A stretch of 64,000 nt of DNA from Anastatus disparis (taxonomy: Eukaryota > Arthropoda > Insecta > Hymenoptera > Eupelmidae), in NCBI GenBank assembly GCA_017163975.1, contig JAFFSR010000307.1:1557501-1621500 (forward strand), given 5' to 3'. The first letter of the stretch is position 1. Each line of letters opens with the position of its first letter. Shown piece after piece: positions 47,271 to 58,475 of the stretch. Both the position numbers and the translations under genes were made by a program. Under the pieces are notes generated by a model. It made no database searches and was not told where the DNA came from. It saw only the letters and a list, made by a program, of their open reading frames with translations.

Positions 47271-49037
47271 ATGATAAGCAAACAGTTAAATGTAGAGCCC
47301 CTATGGATTTCTGAGCATATATGTAGGAATAATGTTTTTAGAGCAGCGGATGAAATAGTCCAAATAGTAAACCGACTATCTGCGGAGCAGCTCTTTAGAT
47401 ACAGCGAGCGAGGAGTGAGCATGGCCGGAAGTATTTCGATGTTCAAAGAACGAGTTTCACGATATGAGCTTAGACGACATCTCGGCGAAAGAGCTGCCGC
47501 TTGTAAAATAATAATAGATGAGGTGACATATGATTCACGGCTAGAATTTATTAACCTCCCAACAGAGCAAAGTGCGTGCAATCAATTCGCTTATCCCTCG
47601 AATAGCTTAGAAAATCCTATTCCTCCTAGCAATAGCAACGCAACTATTCACCCATCGACGACGTGTACCACTACTACATGTCCTTCTTTTAGTACAGCGA
47701 GCATACCTCATACTGTGAGAGCAACTAATTCCCTTCCTACTATTACTGCAACGACGTACCATGGAGGAAATAATAGCACACCAACTCCTCATTTTTATCC
47801 ATACTCGTATCTCCCTTGTTATCCTAGTCCATGGAGTCACGTCCCGTATATTGCAGCACCTTCTAGATATCTGCCCGTCTCACAACCTTTAAATCCTATA
47901 AATCAACCCCCTGCACCAGAGCATACAAGTTATGCTAATAATTTCAGAGAACTGCAATGGTTGAAGCAGAAAGAAGAGACTTGCAGAGCCCAGAAAAACG
48001 TATGCCGACCCCCTCCAGCTCCGGATGAATCCTTATTCCCCACTACAGCTTACACTGGTACAAATTCGACTAACTTGAGCGAGCCAGCTTTGATTTCTCC
48101 CCTTAACTTTGAAGATGCTACGATGCATTCACACCCAATACCAGTGTTAGCATCAATTACTAGCAATCACCCTGTAACCCCTTTAGCTAAGACGTCAAAT
48201 AAGAGCGAGCGCGTACAGAAGGAAAATCGTCGCCCCAAACGAAGAGCAAAGAGTAAAACTCGAATAACGAGCCGAGCCAATAAAGGAGATCCAAAGATGA
48301 ACCTACCGCCAATTAGGAAAAACTTTTGGCGAAAGCAGGTAGAGCCGTGCTTCAGGTGCAGTAGCTTAGGACACTGGCTGCGAGAATGTTCTCAGCCTAT
48401 GAAGTGCTATGGCTGTGGACAAATCAACGTACGGATCCGCAACTGCACCAAGTGTCAACCGAACGAGCGAGCAGAGCAAAGCAAGGGCGAACGAGCAGAG
48501 CCAAACCAGAGCGATCGAGCAGGGCAGAGCAAGAGCGCTCGAGCAGAGCAAAGTAAGAGCCTGCGAGCAGAGCAAACTAAAAGCAAGCGAGCAGAGCAGA
48601 GTAAGAGCGAGCAAGCAGAGCAGAGCAAGTGCGAAGCAGATCACAACAATAGCGAGCGTGCAGAGCATTCACAGAGCAAGCGAGCAGTGCCAAATCAGAG
48701 TATGCGAGCAGAGCACGTAAAAAATGAGCGAGCAGAGAAGAGCAAGAGCAAGGAAGCAGAGCCAAACCAGAGCATGCGAGCAGAGCAGAGCAAGAGCGAG
48801 CGAGCAGAGCAGAGCAAGAGCGGGCGAGCAGAGCCAAAACAGAGTGAGCGAGCAGAGCTAAATGAGAGCATGCGAGCAGAGCATAGCAAGAGCGAGCGAG
48901 CAGAGCACAACTACTATCTCCCAAATTTTAGCTATGCAGAGTATATCTCTGCTACATTGCGCGAAAAAGCAACCCATCGACCTGAGCCCCCAATTCAGCA
49001 AAACCCTTTTATACCATCATTAACATGCCTATATTAA
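47271..49037 (+). CDS. Gag-like protein with zinc knuckles and 8-residue repeats
   Basis: The ATG at 47271 gives 588 residues. The N-terminus (about 1-110: WISEHICRNNVFRAADEIV, LFRYSERGVSMAGS) is helical; a Pro/Ser/Thr-rich middle follows (about 110-280) and then a basic patch (RRPKRRAKSKTR). At residues 360-373 there is a perfect CX2CX4HX4C zinc knuckle (CFRCSSLGHWLREC). A second at 379-392 (CYGCGQINVRIRNC) has Val in place of His, so it is probably defective. From about residue 398 to 547 an 8-residue repeat of the type RAEQSKSE occurs about 18 times. A Gag packages element RNA; this copy would depend on enzymes from an autonomous relative. Confidence 0.85.
   Translation: MISKQLNVEPLWISEHICRNNVFRAADEIVQIVNRLSAEQLFRYSERGVSMAGSISMFKERVSRYELRRHLGERAAACKIIIDEVTYDSRLEFINLPTEQSACNQFAYPSNSLENPIPPSNSNATIHPSTTCTTTTCPSFSTASIPHTVRATNSLPTITATTYHGGNNSTPTPHFYPYSYLPCYPSPWSHVPYIAAPSRYLPVSQPLNPINQPPAPEHTSYANNFRELQWLKQKEETCRAQKNVCRPPPAPDESLFPTTAYTGTNSTNLSEPALISPLNFEDATMHSHPIPVLASITSNHPVTPLAKTSNKSERVQKENRRPKRRAKSKTRITSRANKGDPKMNLPPIRKNFWRKQVEPCFRCSSLGHWLRECSQPMKCYGCGQINVRIRNCTKCQPNERAEQSKGERAEPNQSDRAGQSKSARAEQSKSLRAEQTKSKRAEQSKSEQAEQSKCEADHNNSERAEHSQSKRAVPNQSMRAEHVKNERAEKSKSKEAEPNQSMRAEQSKSERAEQSKSGRAEPKQSERAELNESMRAEHSKSERAEHNYYLPNFSYAEYISATLREKATHRPEPPIQQNPFIPSLTCLY
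48463..48911 (+). repeat. 24-bp tandem repeat inside the Gag-like ORF
   Basis: About 18 units of GAGCAGAGCAAGAGCGAGC type keep the reading frame, with one 21-bp unit near 48640. Encodes the highly charged, hydrophilic tail. Other frames are also open here because of the repeat (for example minus-strand Leu/Cys-rich frames) and are not genes. Confidence 0.9.
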
Positions 49038-49852
49038 CCCTCCAGCATCACATTTAGCTATTTAAAATCCTTACCGACTAAACTCGCGACCCATTCAGCT
49101 GATCCATTATTTGAGCATTTGCGTCTTTATTAAATTACCCCTTTTCTTTTGCTATTTAAGTATTCCTTATACACATTGTACTGACATTCCTAACTATTCA
49201 CACTGACACATGAGCAAGTGCAACATTTTATTTTTATGCATTACTATTACGTAATTAAGAGCAAAATCTATAAAAAGAATATTTTTTTGTGCATTTGAAA
49301 AATTGCTGCAAAATATTAATTATAAAATAATTAATCTTATAAAATCATAGTATGCATCGACACATACCATCAGAGCGTCACCTTTCAGTGAGTAAACACT
49401 TTAATTTTTATTTTTATTTTCAATTTCTAATTTTGTTATACGAAATGTAATTTTAATATTTTTTTGGTATGTGTATGAATGAAATACATGTAAGAATGGG
49501 CTATGAGTGTTATTTTCTTTAACTTTAAGATAACTAGTTTTAAGATTTGTAATTTTTGTATATAATATATGGATAAGCCAGTCGCGTCGTTTTAAATTAA
49601 GCAAACTTATACAGCGTGTAACACTTACACCTAATTTAGCTAAAAGTCAGCAGATACAGCAGAAGAAGAAGTTTATAGATACACTTCACACCGCTGCAGA
49701 TAACACCGGTTATCTTAATTTAAGCCTTAATACTTTTCTTTTCTCTATATAAATTTTCTTTTTTTTGTTTTAGTTTAGCTTATGCCTTTTTTTTTCTCGT
49801 TTGACGAAAGTATCCGGTTCCACCGTATACTTCCGTGTGGTGGGGGGGGGAT
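49038..49852 (+). other. 3' internal region of the LTR element and polypurine tract
   Basis: AT-rich, no pol remnant recognised. Ends with GTGTGGTGGGGGGGGGA immediately before the 3' LTR, the expected plus-strand primer. Confidence 0.75.
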
Positions 49853-50699
49853 TGTAACATGGCAGATTGGCCATATTACTTTTATGTATATTTGTGGCGC
49901 ATATAGCCGACAGAAGGGAGCATCTAGCTACGGGCAAGACGGAAAGCAGACCACGCGAGTCAAATATTTAAGAGCATAACCCAAAATCGTTGGCACACAC
50001 GTGCGAATTTATAAAGCACGTATAATGTGCACTGAGATAGCTAGCGAGCAGCTTGACTCGAGTAGCTGAGCTTGGGTCCGTTTAGGATCGTTTGTCTCTC
50101 TCTTGCGGCGCGCGCAGCGTACAGCAAGAGAGATGAAGCTGAGCATAGACGAGAAGGAATACCATTATTATTCCTTCTGTCGCCGGCGTCCGATAAAGAG
50201 CGTTTCGGCTTGCGATATCGAGTAGTATTAATTCTGTGCGTGCGAATATCGTAAGCTTGAGTGAGCGAGAATAGATAAATTCACTATTCTCAAAGTTATT
50301 TTATTGTGCTCAAAATTGTTGCGAGTGCACGATTGCTAATTAAACTTATATAATTTATTTTTGTCTTTTACGACGTGTGTGCCGGGCGATCGCGTGCGCG
50401 TGTTATTGCATATATTCCCTTCGTGCTTTTCTAATTCGTTATTTTCTTGTGTGTTTATTGCTCGTGTCCCTTTTAGCTTACGTTTTTGTAATATTTGCTT
50501 TTCGTCGTGCCAATAGTTATTTAATTAGAGCAAGCGGCGTCGCGTACGCTATACGCGGCTGGCGTCCATTTTGAGCGAGCGTACGATTACTGTACATATT
50601 TCTTAAATAAAGTTTCTCTTATTATTTGTTACTTAATTAATTATAGCTTATATATTTTTATAAATTTAGTGCAACCTCCTGATCCCCAGGGTTGTCACA
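49853..50699 (+). repeat. 3' LTR
   Basis: Same length as the 5' LTR and apparently near-identical; followed by the AAGT duplication. Confidence 0.95.
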
Positions 50700-50759
50700 A
50701 AGTTAGGCATAATTAGTGGGTCTACCTATATTTGCGCTTTTAGTAGGGGGATACACTTC

Positions 50760-51285
50760 AAAATTTTTTAACAAAAAACAAAACCAATTTCAAAAAAATG
50801 CACTAAACAGTTACAAAAATAAATTTTTTTAACAAAAAACAAAACAGACTTCAAAAAAATGCACTAAAAAGTTACAAATAATTTATAATCTTTAATAATT
50901 ATACGCATAGTACGCATCTAACTCAACACATGTGTTGCAAACATATTATAGATTATCTAATTATTTGTAAACAGCACAAACAAATTATATTATTGTTTAA
51001 TTCACGAAAAAATATTATTGAAGTCGGCGTCAAATTCTACATCTGTGCAGAACGATTCAACAACTTGACGCTGACTTCGAAAATATTTTTTCGTGAATTA
51101 AACAATAATATAATTTGTTTGTGCTGTTTACAAATAATTAGATAATCTATAATATGTTTGCAACACATGTGTTGAGTTAGATGCGTACTATGCGTATAAT
51201 TATTAAAGATTATAAATTATTTATAACTTTTTAGTGCATTTTTTTGAAGTCGGTTTTGTTTTTTGTTAAAAAAATTTTTTTTAAA
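50760..51285. mobile_element. foldback element with GAAGTCGG arms
   Basis: Two inverted arms of about 240 bp (AAAAAACAAAACCAATTTC, TGCACTAAAAAGTTAC, GCGTAGTACGCATCTAAC-type, AACACATGTGTTGCAAAC, GTGAATTAAACAAT) flank a short loop near 51040. The 71-codon frame is an arm translation. A local direct repeat occurs at the left end (50760 and 50820). No clear duplication. Confidence 0.75.
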
Positions 51286-51289
51286 TGTA

Positions 51290-54186
51290 CACTGAGAAAA
51301 AAATTTAGTTGAGTCAATGAAATAAATTTAGTTATTAAATATTTTGTTGATAAAAATTAATTTTGATTGAAGTAATATGCAAGGTTATTAAATCACTGAA
51401 ATATTTAGTTGGGATAAAAAAAATTGATACCTAAGTTGAAAAAAATAAATATTTTTTTAAAATAAAGAAAAATTTATTGTTTCGGTTAAATTATTTGATT
51501 GATTTAATCAAATCAATTTCATTAAGGCAGCTGATAAAATTTTATAAAATATTTATTTGTAACAATAGAATATGTTTGTAAATTATCTATATATTTTGTT
51601 ACAATAATTAAATATTTACTTTAGTAAATCGTTTGTTAAATTTACAAAATCTTTAATAACAATAAAAAAATATTAGTTAATCATCAATATAATATTTGCT
51701 TGAATTAACGGTCATCCGATTAAGTTAAAGAAGCTTATATTGTAAATAAATGCTTCACTAAGTTAATAACATTATCATTTAATTAATAATATATGTGATT
51801 GTATAAAAAAAAATATTTTGTTGTATATAACACATAAAATTTGATCAGCATTTCAATAAAAATTACAATTAATTTAAAGAAATAGGTTCCTTAAAATCAA
51901 CAAATCCGATTTCAATGAATTCACAAAACGAAAACCAAAAAATTATTTTTTTAAAGTCAAGAAAGGTGCAACGTAAAATCAGATATTAAATTTTTTTTAA
52001 AGAAATATTTATTAAACCAAATATATATTTATTTTATTATTTCTATCAAATTGTTATTGAATCAAGAATATATGTCACTGATTTAATTAAATATTGTATT
52101 AACACTTCTATTGAATTACTTTAATGTTTAATAATATATTTGATTATCTTAATGAAATATTTATAAAACCAAATATATTTATTCTATTATTTCTATCAAG
52201 TTATTATTGAAACAAGAATATATTTCATTGATTCAATTAAATATTATATTAACACTTCCATAAAATTACTTTAATGTTCAATAATATATTTAATTATATT
52301 AATGAAATATTTAATAATGTCAAAATTATTGTTTTATTCTTTCAATAAATTTTGAATAATAACAAAAAGATATTTCATTGTTTTAAATAAATATTGTATG
52401 ACTTATATTAAATTATTTCACTGGCCAATGAAATACCTAATCATTTTAATTCAATATTTAGTTGCTTTGATGAATGCGTTTTTTCTCTTCATGAAATATA
52501 TGATTGATTCTATGAAATATCTCATTGTCTTTTACTCAAATAATTTCATTACTATATTATAATTAATTGGATGCATTAAATTAATTAAATTTTTAATTGA
52601 TTCAAATATTTGATTTATTTTGTTCTATAAAATTATTTTATTACTTTTATTATTTAATTATATTGCGTCTATGAAATCAGTGATTAATTGAATTAATTAT
52701 TATTTTTAACAATTAAATATTTTATTATTTATGTCCCAATTAAATATTTTGTTGTATTAATTAATTTCTTTATCAGATCGATTAAATAATTATTTGATTA
52801 TCTTAATGAAATATTTATTGAAACAAGCAGTTATTATTTAATAACATATTTACTAAATCAAATGAAATATAATGTTAAAATTAATATTTAATATTCTTGA
52901 AAAATATTTTTTTGTATAAGTTATCATCCTTTATACTCAAACAAACTCATGTTTTAAATACGTGTCTTGCTAAGTGAATAACTTAGCAAAATATGTACTA
53001 AAGTTAATAAAAATTACAGAGAAATCTGATTCAATACTTGTTAAAATCAAGTAAATCCATTATTTGATTCATCTACATAATTTATTTCATTCAAATAACA
53101 CATATTTGAACTAAAAGAAACATTTATTGTTTTAACAAAATCATTTAGTTCGATGGTTTGATGATACTACCGCTTGGTGGCGTCGTTAATTTTCGATCTC
53201 GCAAGCGGTAAGAGGGCTTCTAAGTTGATATATAAGGAAGTTAAAAATTCATGATAATACGTAAATTGTAATGCGAGCGAAATTTATGTTAGATTTACTG
53301 CGTGTGCGATCACTGTATAAAGCATACTAATGTTAGTATGTTAATAATTATTATTCTTTACCATATAAATAAATGGAATCATATTCACCTGTCCTTTAAT
53401 GAGTCATCAATTCATTGATGTTAATAAATAAATGTAAATCACTGAAAGCAAATACTGTTGATTAAAGACAGTATTTGTTCGATTAAAATATCTATAAATC
53501 GAATTAATTAAATATTTCTTTACTTTGAAGGAATATTTTATTTGTGAAACCGAATAATTAATCAATTTTTTGTTAAGACAATGAATTAATTTTATTAAAT
53601 CTTAAAATTTTATTAAATTTAAAATATTCAATAAATTAAACTTTCATTTAAAAATATAAAATATTGAACTAATTTAATTTCAATATAGCATTAATATGAT
53701 GAAATAATTAATTAGAAAAATAAATGGACATTTTAATTGATAATTTTTTTTATTAAAACAATGAATTAATTTTATTGAATCAATCTTCGCGACATTTAAT
53801 AAGTCAAATATTTAATTGAAAATACAAAATATTATTTGATTTAATTCCAATATGTATATTAATGTAATGAAATAATCAATTAGAAAAACAAATGGGCATT
53901 TTAATTGATAAAATTTTTTATAAAAACAATAAATTAATTTTATTGAATCAATCTTCGCGACATTTAGTAAGTCAAATATTTATTTGAAAATACAAAATAT
54001 TATTTTTAACCAATATTTTTGATGTTTAGTAGAATCAAATATTTATTTAAAAAAATGAAATATTTATTTGACTCAATTCAAATATTTGTATTAATGTAAC
54101 AAAATATTTTATGTGCCGCCCGCACCTAAGGGATTTCATTGATTCAATTAAGCCTTACTTAATCCAACTAAATTTTTTTCTCAGTG
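51290..54186. mobile_element. CACTGAGA-ended element, 2897 bp
   Basis: The ends are CACTGAGAAAAAAATTTAGT and the inverse (CTAAATTTTTTTCTCAGTG), flanked by TA. The interior consists mostly of AATATTT, TTGATTGATTTAATTAA and ATGAAATATTTA words without coding capacity. One TATA module (53176-53237) with GC-richer surroundings stands out. Same end type as 9770-10591. Confidence 0.82.
53176..53237 (+). promoter_or_regulatory. GGTGGCG ... TATATAAGG module
   Basis: GGTGGCG at 53176-53182 and TATATAAGG at 53229-53237 are spaced 47 bp, as at 20653-20714. CTCGCAAGCGGTAAGAG lies between them and is shared with 22741-22760. About 100 bp of mixed-composition sequence follows within an otherwise AT-only element. 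Confidence 0.5.
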
Positions 54187-54384
54187 TATCTATAAAATTT
54201 CAGAAATATGACGTCTGTAAGGTTTCAATGGAAATAGTTTACAAATGTTTCTGAAACGTATCTAGTGCTCTTGCATTCCATTCCGACCTCATTGGGTATC
54301 GGTTGATTGTTGGTCACAGAAGTGGCTGACCATCCATCGGTAGTCAAAGTTTTCATTATGGTATGTAAGATGGTTTAGTCTGAT

Positions 54385-54610
54385 CAACGAATATAGACGC
54401 TTATAGAAGTGTACTCTTGAATGGGAAATTTCTGCCAAAAATGAGTTACCCAGCTACTGAGGGCGCCACCAGATTCCATGTATTTTTATATCTATACATA
54501 TCAAATTTTTCATATGTATAGATATACAAACAATGTTAAAGTGTTACCCAGGTTTTCGGACGAAAAATTTAACCCAGAAGAATCTTTCTATAAGCGTCTA
54601 TCTTCTTTGG
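54385..54610. mobile_element. CAACGAAGATAGACGC-type foldback, 226 bp
   Basis: The ends are CAACGAATATAGACGCTTAT and GCGTCTATCTTCTTTGG, flanked by TCTGAT on both sides. Related to 19728-20645. The loop contains GGCGCCACCAGATTCCATG and a TATATC-rich hairpin. Confidence 0.78.
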
Positions 54611-54628
54611 TCTGATGTAATGTCTTAA

Positions 54629-55011
54629 GAGGATGTCACGTATCTCTGTCCTTTTCTAATCAAAGAAATGATTTTTTTTTACAAAAACTACTAACTTTAG
54701 CAAAAAATGAAGAGAAAGCCGCATCTTGTATCAAAAAAAGCAATATTTTCTTTGATGAGAAAGAATTAATTTTATTGCTTCGTTCTCAAGAAAACCTTGA
54801 AAAACGAAATTGTCCACCCTAACCTCTATGATTTAAGTTTTTCAAGGTTTTCTTGAGAACGAAGCAATAAAATTAATTCTTTCTCATCAAAGAAAATATT
54901 GCTTTTTTTGATACAAGATGCGGCTTTCTCTTCATTTTTTGCTAAAGCTATTAGTTTCTGTGAAAAACTCAATTCTTTAATTAGAAAAGGACAGAGATAC
55001 GTGACCTCCTC
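54629..55011. mobile_element. TTAA-flanked foldback, 383 bp
   Basis: TTAA lies at 54625-54628 and 55012-55015. The ends are GAGGATGTCACGTATCTCTG and the near-inverse. The arms share TTTTCTAATCAAAGAA, AAGAAAATATTGCTTTT and AACCTTGAAAAAC. Related copy at 55374. Confidence 0.87.
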
Positions 55012-55373
55012 TTAAACAGGTATCAGGGTAGACTTTCTCTAATATTATCATATTAAAAAAGTTAATCATATAGAGGACAATATTCTCCTTAAAAAAAAAT
55101 ACGGTTTCGACCAAAGCAAATATAACATTTCATAGTAATTGTAATGTGGGAATTTTTTCCCTCTCCCACAGTTACTAAATTCTCAACTCTATAATATAAT
55201 CCCTGAATCACTATTAATTTAAATATTATTTTCTCTAACTTTACTCAGAATACAAACTATTAATAAATTAGCAATCAACTCTCTCGGGTGGATTCTAATC
55301 GGTTCTTCGCAGGGAACAATGACGAAACCGCCGAATGAACAATTTAGATATTTTATAACAATACAATGTTTAG

Positions 55374-55754
55374 AGAAGGTCACGTATCTCTGTCCTTTTC
55401 TAATCAAAGAATTGAGTTTTTTACAGAAACTAATAACTTTAGCAAAAAATAAAGATAAAGCCGCATCTCGTATCAAAAAAGCAATATTTTCTTTGATAAG
55501 AAAGAATTAATTCTATTGCTTCGTCCTCAAGAAAACCTTAAAAAACTTAAATTATAGAGGTTAGGGTGGACAATTTGGTTTTTCAAGGTTTTCTTGAGAA
55601 TGAAGCAATAAAATTAATTTTTTTTTATCAAAGAAAATATTACTTTTTTTGATACAAGATGCGGCTTACTCTCCATTTTTTGCTAAAGTTATTAGTTTTT
55701 GTAAAAAAATCATTTCTTTGATTAGAAAAGGACAAAGATATGTGACCTCCTCTT
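55374..55754. mobile_element. TTAA-type foldback, decayed flanks
   Basis: Ends AGAAGGTCACGTATCTCTG and TATGTGACCTCCTCTT; the flanks are TTAG-like and TTCA, altered from TTAA. Same family as 54629-55011. The two small frames are arm translations. Confidence 0.75.
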
Positions 55755-56910
55755 CATAAACATTTAAGTAACACTGTTAAGTAAAATACAAAAAGGAGTA
55801 ATTTTCAATCTCAATTTATTCAAATAAAGTTAACAGCTTAATCACCCGACAATTTCTGTGAAGTGTAATACAAATTATGTAGACAAATTATGTGAAGTGT
55901 AATAAATTTTCACTTGATTATTACGTAAGATGGAAATCTTTATTAAATTTCTATTTCGTTATTATTTTTTTTTACGAATTTACGAATAAATAATACTTGC
56001 CTAAATTCAAATACCTTTGAATTAAAGCAATTGAAAATTGATTATCAAGATAGGATAAATGATTATTATGATTTCAATTCTTTTTTTACTAATAATTTAA
56101 TAACACATTTAAAAATTATTAATTTTATACATTTAATGCTGATACTAATTTAACCTTAATAAAATACTGTATTGTTATTCAAATATCAATTGTTTTAACT
56201 ATACTTTATTCAAATGAAAATTAAAACTTAACAAATGGAAAGTCATTAAAATTAACAATACACATATATAATCTATACAGTCTAATAATCTTAAGATGTA
56301 AGGGTGAAGCGTCACTCAAATACGTGCGTTTTATTTTTGTTCTTATTTCTCATAAATAGTCATTTTTAATATCTATTTTCCGAATTATTTTAATAATATT
56401 TTATTTCTTTAATTAATATTTTCTTTTATAATTTATAACACCTAATTTATCCGTAATTTTCACTTCCTTTTATTTTTCATATCTTTCAAAAGAAAGAAAA
56501 AAGAACAGAATAGAATAAGAAATAATAAGGCCGGTTAGAATACCGTGTGTGCCAGCACACAAAAAATCTTCTAGCCACACATCACTCATCATTTACTCAT
56601 ACAATATCTCTCATACACTAATTTGTTTGCTTCATTCTTTTCTATTTGGCTTTCTGCACCTTAGTGATAGACATATGTAATAGTTGACGGCAGTAAAACT
56701 GCCAGCAATAAAATATTCTTATTTATTCTCTGTATATAATATTTAATATTTAGTTTAAATCATAACAGTATGTTTTAGTATATCCGATTTTTTAATTTCT
56801 CAGAGAATTTTTTAGTTATATCTTAAACTTTTGAATTATTTGCTAGTTGATTAAAAATTTTTATTGCTTTTATGAAGCTACTCTTGTCGCTTACAGTCCT
56901 ACGTACCCTT
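55755..56910. other. AT-rich spacer without recognised gene
   Basis: No element ends and no coding motifs recognised on either strand. Confidence 0.4.
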
Positions 56911-56960
56911 CCCTGGTGAAAAAAATCAGGTGATTTATCACCTGATTTTTTTTAATAGGG
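56911..56960. mobile_element. 50-bp minimal CCC/GGG element
   Basis: Starts CCCTGGTGAAAAAAATCAGG, holds a single CAGGTGATTTATCACCTG word at the centre and ends TTTTTTTTAATAGGG. Flanked by TT and TT. It is a derivative of the 373-bp family (2718 and 35975) with only the two ends and one word. Either a very small mobile unit or a collapsed copy. Confidence 0.85.
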
Positions 56961-57041
56961 TTGGCAGTGGTATAATTTTATGCCTAGTTTTGCTAACTGA
57001 GTTAATGTAGATATTTTTAAGATCATTATAGTAATACTTAA

Positions 57042-57444
57042 CGGCATGTCGGAGCTGCAACAATCGAGTTTTGCTTTTTTTATTTTATCAATATCTTTTT
57101 AAATTCTTAAATTAAACAAATATAATGACTTGTCCGCACTAAAGCTATATTTATACAATAATTTTTGTTAAAATAAAAAATCATTTGGACTTGTTATTTT
57201 TTTATGAGCTTGGATTGGAAATTAGATATCAAACTCGACAAACCTAACCTTAAAATACGACATATTAAAAGTTTTTATTATAACTTTGTATGTATAATAT
57301 TTTGGTGGATTTCTTGAGTTGTCCGCACTAGAGTTTAATCTTACAAATTTTTTCTTTGTAGCAAAGAAACTCGATTAAACGCATCGTTTATTCATAAGTT
57401 AAGATTGGAAATATTATTAGAAGGCGGACAGCTTCGTCATGCTC
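57042..57444. mobile_element. TTAA-flanked element, 403 bp (copy 3)
   Basis: TTAA lies at 57038-57041 and 57445-57448. Same orientation as copy 2 and identical length. Confidence 0.9.
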
Positions 57445-57569
57445 TTAAGACTTTCTAGAAAAAAATAGTTGATGTAAGGTCGTGAGTTTTCTTTGAACAA
57501 AATTATTTTTAAAAACTAATTTTAATAATCTATTCTGTATTTTCTGAAGTAGATCCAAATTATTTTTGT

Positions 57570-58381
57570 AGGCTCCTGCTCATGCAATTATATCGTAGCT
57601 TATAATGTTAAGTAAAAGAACATGATATATCATAATTAAAATTTTTGTTACTAATTGACCTGATATTTTATAAAAGATGAAAATTAAGTATCTTGTTTTC
57701 TTAATTATATCATTAATATGTTAATTCCATTTAATATTATAATCAAACATAATACCCAGGTATTTACAACTATTTACTCTGTTTAGTCTATTGTTATTTA
57801 TGTTTAATATATTTATACAAATATTATGTTATTTTTGTTAATGTATACGGTTTTATTAACATTTAGAGTTAGTTTGTTCAATGCCAACCATTGACACTTT
57901 CTCAAGATGTTTGTTAATATTATATTCAACTTCTTTCCAAGTATTGCCAGTAGCTATCAATGCTGTATCATCAGCATACGACATTATGGTATTATTTGGC
58001 ATGCTGGTTAAAAGATCATTAAAATATATTATAAAAAGAAGAGGTCCTAAAATTGTCCCTTGTAGAACTCCTGTATTTATAATTTCAAAATTATTTTCAA
58101 ATTATTCCAATCTCACTTTTTGCATTCTATTATTCAAATAATTTTTAACTAAAACTTGCGCTTTTCCTCTAATGTTATATGCATACATTTTTTTCTAACA
58201 AGATATTATTAACTGTGTCGAAAGCTTTGACAAGACCTAAGAACGTTATCTTAATAGGAGAGTTTTTATCAACGTTCTCATATATCTTTTTTATAATAAA
58301 ACTCAAAACATCTTTAGTTGGAACTAAAGAAACATGTAAATGAACAACATATTCACGTTGGAAAATTTTTGATAAAACCAA
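57570..58381 (-). pseudogene. reverse transcriptase fragment of decayed LINE
   Basis: The minus strand reads KITFLGLVKAFDTVN (58240-58200), then GVLQGTILGPLLF (about 58070-58030) and YADDTALIATGNTW (about 57985-57935). These are RT blocks with an intact YADD. The C-terminal NRLLK block lies near 57530, with an in-frame TGA just before it. Not functional. Confidence 0.82.
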
Positions 58382-58475
58382 ATCGTTTTCTACTCAATAA
58401 ATTATTTTTAAATATAAAATCATAAATTCTGTTAGAAATAATTTTAAAAAAAATTTTTGCGATATTTAATATTAA

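Larger units (their letters stand above)
45212..50699 (+). mobile_element. non-autonomous LTR retrotransposon, 5488 bp, gag only
   Basis: 847-bp direct LTRs (45212-46058, 49853-50699) begin TGTAACATGG and end GTTGTCACA, flanked by AAGT (45208-45211, 50700-50703). A 4-bp duplication fits Gypsy-like elements among others. The two LTRs align without a gap at a constant offset of 4641, and the parts checked encode identical peptides, so insertion is recent. The internal part holds a Gag-like ORF but no protease, reverse transcriptase, RNase H or integrase. A purine tract (GGTGGGGGGGGGA) lies just before the right LTR. Confidence 0.92.

Noticed and set aside
48366..48924. Leu/Cys-rich minus-strand frames and a 103-codon plus-strand frame over the Gag repeat
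   Set aside because: They are shadows of the 24-bp repeat, which keeps all frames open.
34207..54296. One 20-kb CCC/GGG element running from the 34207 array to ATTCCGACCTCATTGGG near 54295
   Set aside because: The ends are only weakly similar, the flanks differ (AA and TA), and the arrays are not convincingly inverted.
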